A stretch of 8,727 nucleotides of DNA, from NCBI GenBank assembly GCA_016929355.1, contig JAFGJA010000235.1:1-8727 (forward strand). Direction: 5' to 3'. Positions 5,477 to 8,727 of the stretch are shown one piece after another. The first letter of the stretch is position 1; each line of letters begins with the position of its first letter. Under the pieces are notes generated by a model. The model worked only from the letters and a program-made list of their open reading frames with translations, searched no databases and was not told the DNA's origin. This DNA is from Anaerolineae bacterium. Lineage in GTDB: Bacteria; Chloroflexota; Anaerolineae; Aggregatilineales; Aggregatilineaceae. The position numbers and the translations under genes were made by a program.

Positions 5477-5523
5477 AACCGTATTGTTTTAACCATATAG
5501 AAAAAAGAGAGTCTACAAGAGTA

Positions 5524-6513
5524 ATGGATTATCCGCGTTGGGTTGAGAATATTGTTGATGTTTGTTTGGCGATTCAGCCAGGGGAAAAAGTGCTGCTGAT
5601 CACCGATGAGCCGATGGCGGTTATGCGCCAACTGCTCACGGAACGGATCGCGGCAATTGGCCCCGCCGAACTATGGGCCTACACCGTGCCGGATGCGGTG
5701 CGCCCCCTGCCGCACTATCCCGATCTGCTGTATCAGGTGGCCGAACAAGCCGATGTGATTTTGAGCTTTGAGCATCGCCGCGATCCCGAAGTGGAAACGC
5801 CGCGCGCGCTCGAAATGTTCCAGGCGTTTGAACGCGGTCAGGCCCGTTTTGCCACCGGCCCCATGATCGATCACAGTATTCTCGACCACGAACTGAGCGC
5901 CGATTATCACGAGATCGCCGCGCTGACTAATCGCCTCGGTGATCGCCTGGAAGGGCGCGCAAGCGTCCGCATCACAACCGCATTGGGGACCGATCTCGAA
6001 CTAGCCATTCAGGGGCGCAGCATCAAGCGCGATACGGGCATGATCCACACCCCGCGTAAAATGGGCAATCTCCCCGCTGGGGAATGTTACGTTGCGCCGC
6101 TTGAGGACCAGACGAACGGCGTATTTGTCGTTGACAAGTCCTATCCGGGGATGCTGCTGAATCAGCCGATTTATCTGACGGTGGAACGTGGGCGCGTGGT
6201 GCAGATCGAAGGCGGCGCAGAAGCCAACCAACTCCGCGCGATCATTCAGGATGCCGAACGCAAACCGCACGGTGAAGGGTCGCGTGTGGTGTGCGAACTG
6301 GGCATCGGCACGAATCCAAATGCGCGGTTACAGGGCAATGTCTTGACCGATGAAAAGGTCATGGGCACGGTGCATATCGCCATCGGGCATAATGCGCTGG
6401 CGAGTTATGGGGGACAAAACAGCGCCCCGATTCATCTGGATGGCGTGATCGGCGAGCCGACGCTGGTTGTCGATGGTGAAACGCTGATCAAGAACGGGCA
6501 GTATTTAGTGTAG
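5524..6513 (+). CDS. M29-like metallo-aminopeptidase (AmpS/COG2309 type)
   Basis: This is predicted to remove N-terminal residues from peptides in the cytoplasm. The 329-residue product shows the C-terminal metal-site pattern of the thermophilic aminopeptidase family: GNLPAGE with E187, CELGIGTNP with E258, GTVHIAIGHN with H284 and H289, and HLDGV with H304 and D306, which together should bind two metal ions. It is shorter than classical M29 enzymes (about 400 residues), with a reduced N-terminal domain (about 1-140), as in the short AmpS-like group often named leucyl aminopeptidase. There is no signal peptide. The ATG at 5524 gives the family-like start (MDYPRWVENIV); the ribosome site is weak (GAGAG or AAGAG). 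First gene of a rightward unit with the epimerase 30 nt on. Peptide preference and activity are untested. Confidence 0.8.
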   Translation: MDYPRWVENIVDVCLAIQPGEKVLLITDEPMAVMRQLLTERIAAIGPAELWAYTVPDAVRPLPHYPDLLYQVAEQADVILSFEHRRDPEVETPRALEMFQAFERGQARFATGPMIDHSILDHELSADYHEIAALTNRLGDRLEGRASVRITTALGTDLELAIQGRSIKRDTGMIHTPRKMGNLPAGECYVAPLEDQTNGVFVVDKSYPGMLLNQPIYLTVERGRVVQIEGGAEANQLRAIIQDAERKPHGEGSRVVCELGIGTNPNARLQGNVLTDEKVMGTVHIAIGHNALASYGGQNSAPIHLDGVIGEPTLVVDGETLIKNGQYLV

Positions 6514-6543
6514 TTCAGTGTAGTTGCAGAGGGGACAGAGCGC

Positions 6544-7527
6544 ATGATCACTGCCTTGGTTACAGGTGGTACAGGATTCGTCGGATCACATATTGCGCGG
6601 GCGTTGGTTGAATGCGGGTATCAGGTGCGGATTCTGCGCCGCGAAACCAGCCGCCTCGATGCCGTGAGTGACATTACCTGCGAGCATTACGTGGGCGATG
6701 TTATGGATATGGACTCGCTGCGCGAAGCGATGGAAGATGTGGATTGGGTTTTTCATGTGGCGGCGGTGGCCGATTATTGGCGCAACGATCCCGCACGCAT
6801 TTATCAGGTCAACGTGGATGGGACGCGCCATGTGCTGCTCGCTGCCGAGGAAATGGGTGTACAGCGCGTGATCTTCACCAGCAGCGCCGCTTCAATGGGC
6901 TATCGTGACGATCTGCGCGTGGTGGATGAAACCGTGCGTTTCAACTACGATCAGCATCTCACCCCTTACGGGCACAGCAAATTTTTGGCGGAAGCCGAAG
7001 TCTATCGCGCGATCCGGCGCGGGCTGGACTGCGTGATCCTCAATCCCACTGTGATCATTGGCCCCGGCGATCTTAACCAGATTTCGAGCAGTGTGGTGAT
7101 CGAGTTTGCGCGCGGCAATGTCCCGCCGACCATGCCGCCCGGCGGCCTGACTGTGATTGATGTGCGCGATGTGGCGAACGCGCATATTGCTGCCGCCGAA
7201 CGCGGGCGTACCGGTGAACGCTATCTGCTGGGCGCGCTCAACCTCACGCATAAAGCCTGGTTACGCCTGACCGCCGACGCGATTGGAATGCGCAGCCGTG
7301 CGATCACGCTGCCCGCGCCCGTAGTCTACCTCGTGGCGGAGATCGCAGACCTTTTGCGCCGCTTCAACGTCCCGCTCCCGCTTGAGGGGAATCAGTTGCG
7401 CCTCAGCACGCGCATGATGGTCTTCAACTGTCAGAAATCCTGGCGTGAACTCGGTGAGCCGCGCATCGAACTGCAAACCAGTTTGCGCGATACCTATGCG
7501 TGGTATAAGGCGCACGGGGATTTATAG
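6544..7527 (+). CDS. Extended-SDR NAD(P)-dependent sugar epimerase/reductase, HpnA-like
   Basis: This 327-residue cytosolic oxidoreductase has an N-terminal Rossmann fold. The cofactor loop is GGTGFVG (8-14), GDV at 51-53 fits the adenine-contacting position, HVAA (71-74) is the usual NNAG-equivalent, NVDGT lies at 90-94, and the catalytic set is S113/S114 with Y142-x3-K146 (YGHSK). The NPTVIIGPGD and VIDVRDVANAHIAAAERGRTGERYLLG stretches closely resemble HpnA (hopanoid-associated epimerase) and dihydroflavonol-4-reductase-like proteins. No hopanoid gene is nearby, so the true substrate is open. GAGGGG precedes the ATG by 10-11 bases. The methyltransferase ATG follows the stop after one base. 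Confidence 0.88.
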   Translation: MITALVTGGTGFVGSHIARALVECGYQVRILRRETSRLDAVSDITCEHYVGDVMDMDSLREAMEDVDWVFHVAAVADYWRNDPARIYQVNVDGTRHVLLAAEEMGVQRVIFTSSAASMGYRDDLRVVDETVRFNYDQHLTPYGHSKFLAEAEVYRAIRRGLDCVILNPTVIIGPGDLNQISSSVVIEFARGNVPPTMPPGGLTVIDVRDVANAHIAAAERGRTGERYLLGALNLTHKAWLRLTADAIGMRSRAITLPAPVVYLVAEIADLLRRFNVPLPLEGNQLRLSTRMMVFNCQKSWRELGEPRIELQTSLRDTYAWYKAHGDL

Positions 7528-7528
7528 G

Positions 7529-8605
7529 ATGCAGCACGTGCAGCAATCATTTTTCCCCACGCAGCAAACGCGCCACTATAATGTGTCTTTTCCTTCAACA
7601 CGTTACCAGGGCAGCAAACGCAAATTGTTGGAGTGGATATGGACCCAGGTCGCCGATTTAGAATTCGACTCGGTGCTTGATGTGTTTGGTGGTACGGGCA
7701 GCGTGAGTCATCTGTTTAAAACGGCGAGAAAACGGATTATCTACAATGACAACCTGCTGTTCAATTGGAATATTGGTTTAGCTCTGATCCAGAACAAAAA
7801 AACGCGATTGTCACCCGATGATGTCGAACTCATTATGCAAGAAAATCCCGATATGACATATCCTGATTTCATCGCGCGGACATTTCAGGGGATTTATTTC
7901 ACAGATGAGGAGAATGTTTGGTTGGATCGCGTGGTCTACAATATCGATCATGTGCTGACTGACCCGATCAAACAGGCACTCGCGCGTTTTGCGTTGTATC
8001 AAGCCTGTATCGTCAAGCGTCCCTACAATTTGTTTCACCGCGCCAATTTATATATGCGCCAAGCTAAAGTTGAGCGCTCATTTGGCAACAAAACGACCTG
8101 GGATACGCCCTTTGAAACGCATTTTCGCGCCTTTGTTGCTGAAGCTAATGCGGCGGTGTTTGATAACGGGCGGCAAAACGTTGCTTTACATCAAGATGCG
8201 TTAAATGCGCCAACAGATGCGGATTTAGTCTATATCGATCCGCCGTATATCAGCGCCAAAGGGGTTGGCGTGGATTATCATGAATTTTATCATTTCCTTG
8301 AAGGGCTGACCACATATAACACCTGGCCGGATCAGGTCGATTATTCAACCAAACACCGCCGGATGAAACGACACGCTTCGCCCTGGTATCGGGCCGACGA
8401 AATTCTGGATGCGTTTGCCGCCGTGTTTGCGCGTTACCAACAAAGCATTCTGGTCGTGTCGTATCGCAATGATGGGATTCCCTCTAAAACTGATCTGATA
8501 CAGTTACTCAAGCGCTATAAAAAACGTGTGACTGAAGCGAATAAATCCCAACAATATGTTTTATCAAAGCGCCATTCCAAAGAACTCTTGTTGATCGCCA
8601 CTTAG
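7529..8605 (+). CDS. D12-class adenine-N6 DNA methyltransferase
   Basis: This is predicted to transfer a methyl group from S-adenosylmethionine to the N6 of adenine in a short DNA sequence. Of 358 residues, motif X is RYQGSKRKLLEWI (25-37), motif I is DVFGGTGSV (51-59) and the catalytic motif IV is DPPY (237-240), in the X-I-TRD-IV order of the alpha (Dam/DpnM/EcoRV) group. Residues about 70-225 between I and IV should hold the target-recognition region. The stretch after DPPY (VDYHEFYHFLEGL, then KHRR) and VVSYRNDG (309-316) recall restriction-associated D12 enzymes more than housekeeping Dam. The ATG at 7529 has GGGGA eight bases upstream and follows the epimerase stop by one base; the frame runs open back to 7445 inside that gene, which I discount. 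The gene looks more AT-rich than its left neighbours, fitting acquisition by transfer. Target site unknown. Confidence 0.9.
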   Translation: MQHVQQSFFPTQQTRHYNVSFPSTRYQGSKRKLLEWIWTQVADLEFDSVLDVFGGTGSVSHLFKTARKRIIYNDNLLFNWNIGLALIQNKKTRLSPDDVELIMQENPDMTYPDFIARTFQGIYFTDEENVWLDRVVYNIDHVLTDPIKQALARFALYQACIVKRPYNLFHRANLYMRQAKVERSFGNKTTWDTPFETHFRAFVAEANAAVFDNGRQNVALHQDALNAPTDADLVYIDPPYISAKGVGVDYHEFYHFLEGLTTYNTWPDQVDYSTKHRRMKRHASPWYRADEILDAFAAVFARYQQSILVVSYRNDGIPSKTDLIQLLKRYKKRVTEANKSQQYVLSKRHSKELLLIAT

Positions 8606-8613
8606 GATATACT

Positions 8614-8727
8614 ATGCCTCAAGCCCCATTCCGAACGGTTTTCCTGTCCTATATGGATCGTTTGCGTGAGCAAGTAGCGACTGAAACAGGTGATTGGACA
8701 GTCAAAGGTTTATCGACGTGTACCAGC
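8614..8727 (+). CDS. 5' end of a gene, possible restriction endonuclease partner (partial)
   Basis: The frame is open from the ATG at 8614 to the window edge, 38 codons, starting MPQAPFRTVFLSYMDRLR. AGGA lies seven bases before the ATG and the gap to the methyltransferase stop is eight bases, so it is probably co-transcribed and real. The visible part appears soluble, with a probable amphipathic helix (FLSYMDRLREQVATE). It shows no recognisable domain or nuclease motif. The guess of a cognate type II endonuclease rests only on position directly behind a D12 methyltransferase. Confidence 0.6.
   Translation, partial: MPQAPFRTVFLSYMDRLREQVATETGDWTVKGLSTCTS

Noticed and set aside
7445..7528. 28-codon N-terminal extension of the methyltransferase into the epimerase gene
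   Set aside because: It would overlap conserved epimerase codons by 83 nt, while the ATG at 7529 has a good ribosome site and places motif X at the usual distance from the N-terminus.

Overview
This is an ordinary-looking bacterial chromosomal segment of moderate GC content with compact gene spacing. It carries intergenic hairpin-forming repeats of a kind I associate with filamentous Chloroflexota (Anaerolineae or relatives). That taxonomic guess rests on general style (an HpnA-like epimerase, a short aminopeptidase, DUF3592 and anchored PLD proteins, and GGGAGGG/CCCTCCC-type intergenic hairpins). It is inference; no rRNA or other marker gene is present. I see no rRNA, tRNA, CRISPR array, transposase or phage gene.

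Layout. Bases 1-237 hold a possible 3' tail of a rightward gene and a 134-bp nested inverted-repeat element. From 238 to 5357 all genes read leftward. A DUF3592 membrane protein is followed after 29 nt by a nucleoside hydrolase; this pair has its own candidate promoter, including a PhoB/SphR-like direct repeat. To their right lies a second unit: a cytosolic protein with a repetitive disordered tail (267 aa) whose end overlaps by 20 nt the start of a membrane-anchored phospholipase D-like protein (401 aa), closed by an intrinsic terminator. Next, behind a non-coding two-hairpin element with a G-quadruplex motif, is a PLP-dependent threonine/serine dehydratase-family enzyme.

At about 5436-5443 two promoters appear to share one -10 region and fire in opposite directions, left into the dehydratase and right into an M29-like aminopeptidase. 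The rightward unit continues with an extended-SDR (HpnA-like) sugar epimerase/reductase 30 nt later. One nucleotide after its stop begins a D12-class adenine-N6 DNA methyltransferase. Eight nucleotides after that, a final gene begins that is cut by the window edge and could be the partner restriction endonuclease.

Functionally the metabolic genes suggest salvage and catabolism (nucleosides, hydroxy-amino acids, peptides). The parts most worth a second look are the tail-repeat/PLD gene pair, the truncated putative restriction-modification locus, the shared bidirectional promoter, the Pho-box-like repeat and the structured intergenic elements. I found nothing I would call a clearly new defence or mobile system; the best candidates lie in the pair at 2177-4166 and in what follows position 8727.
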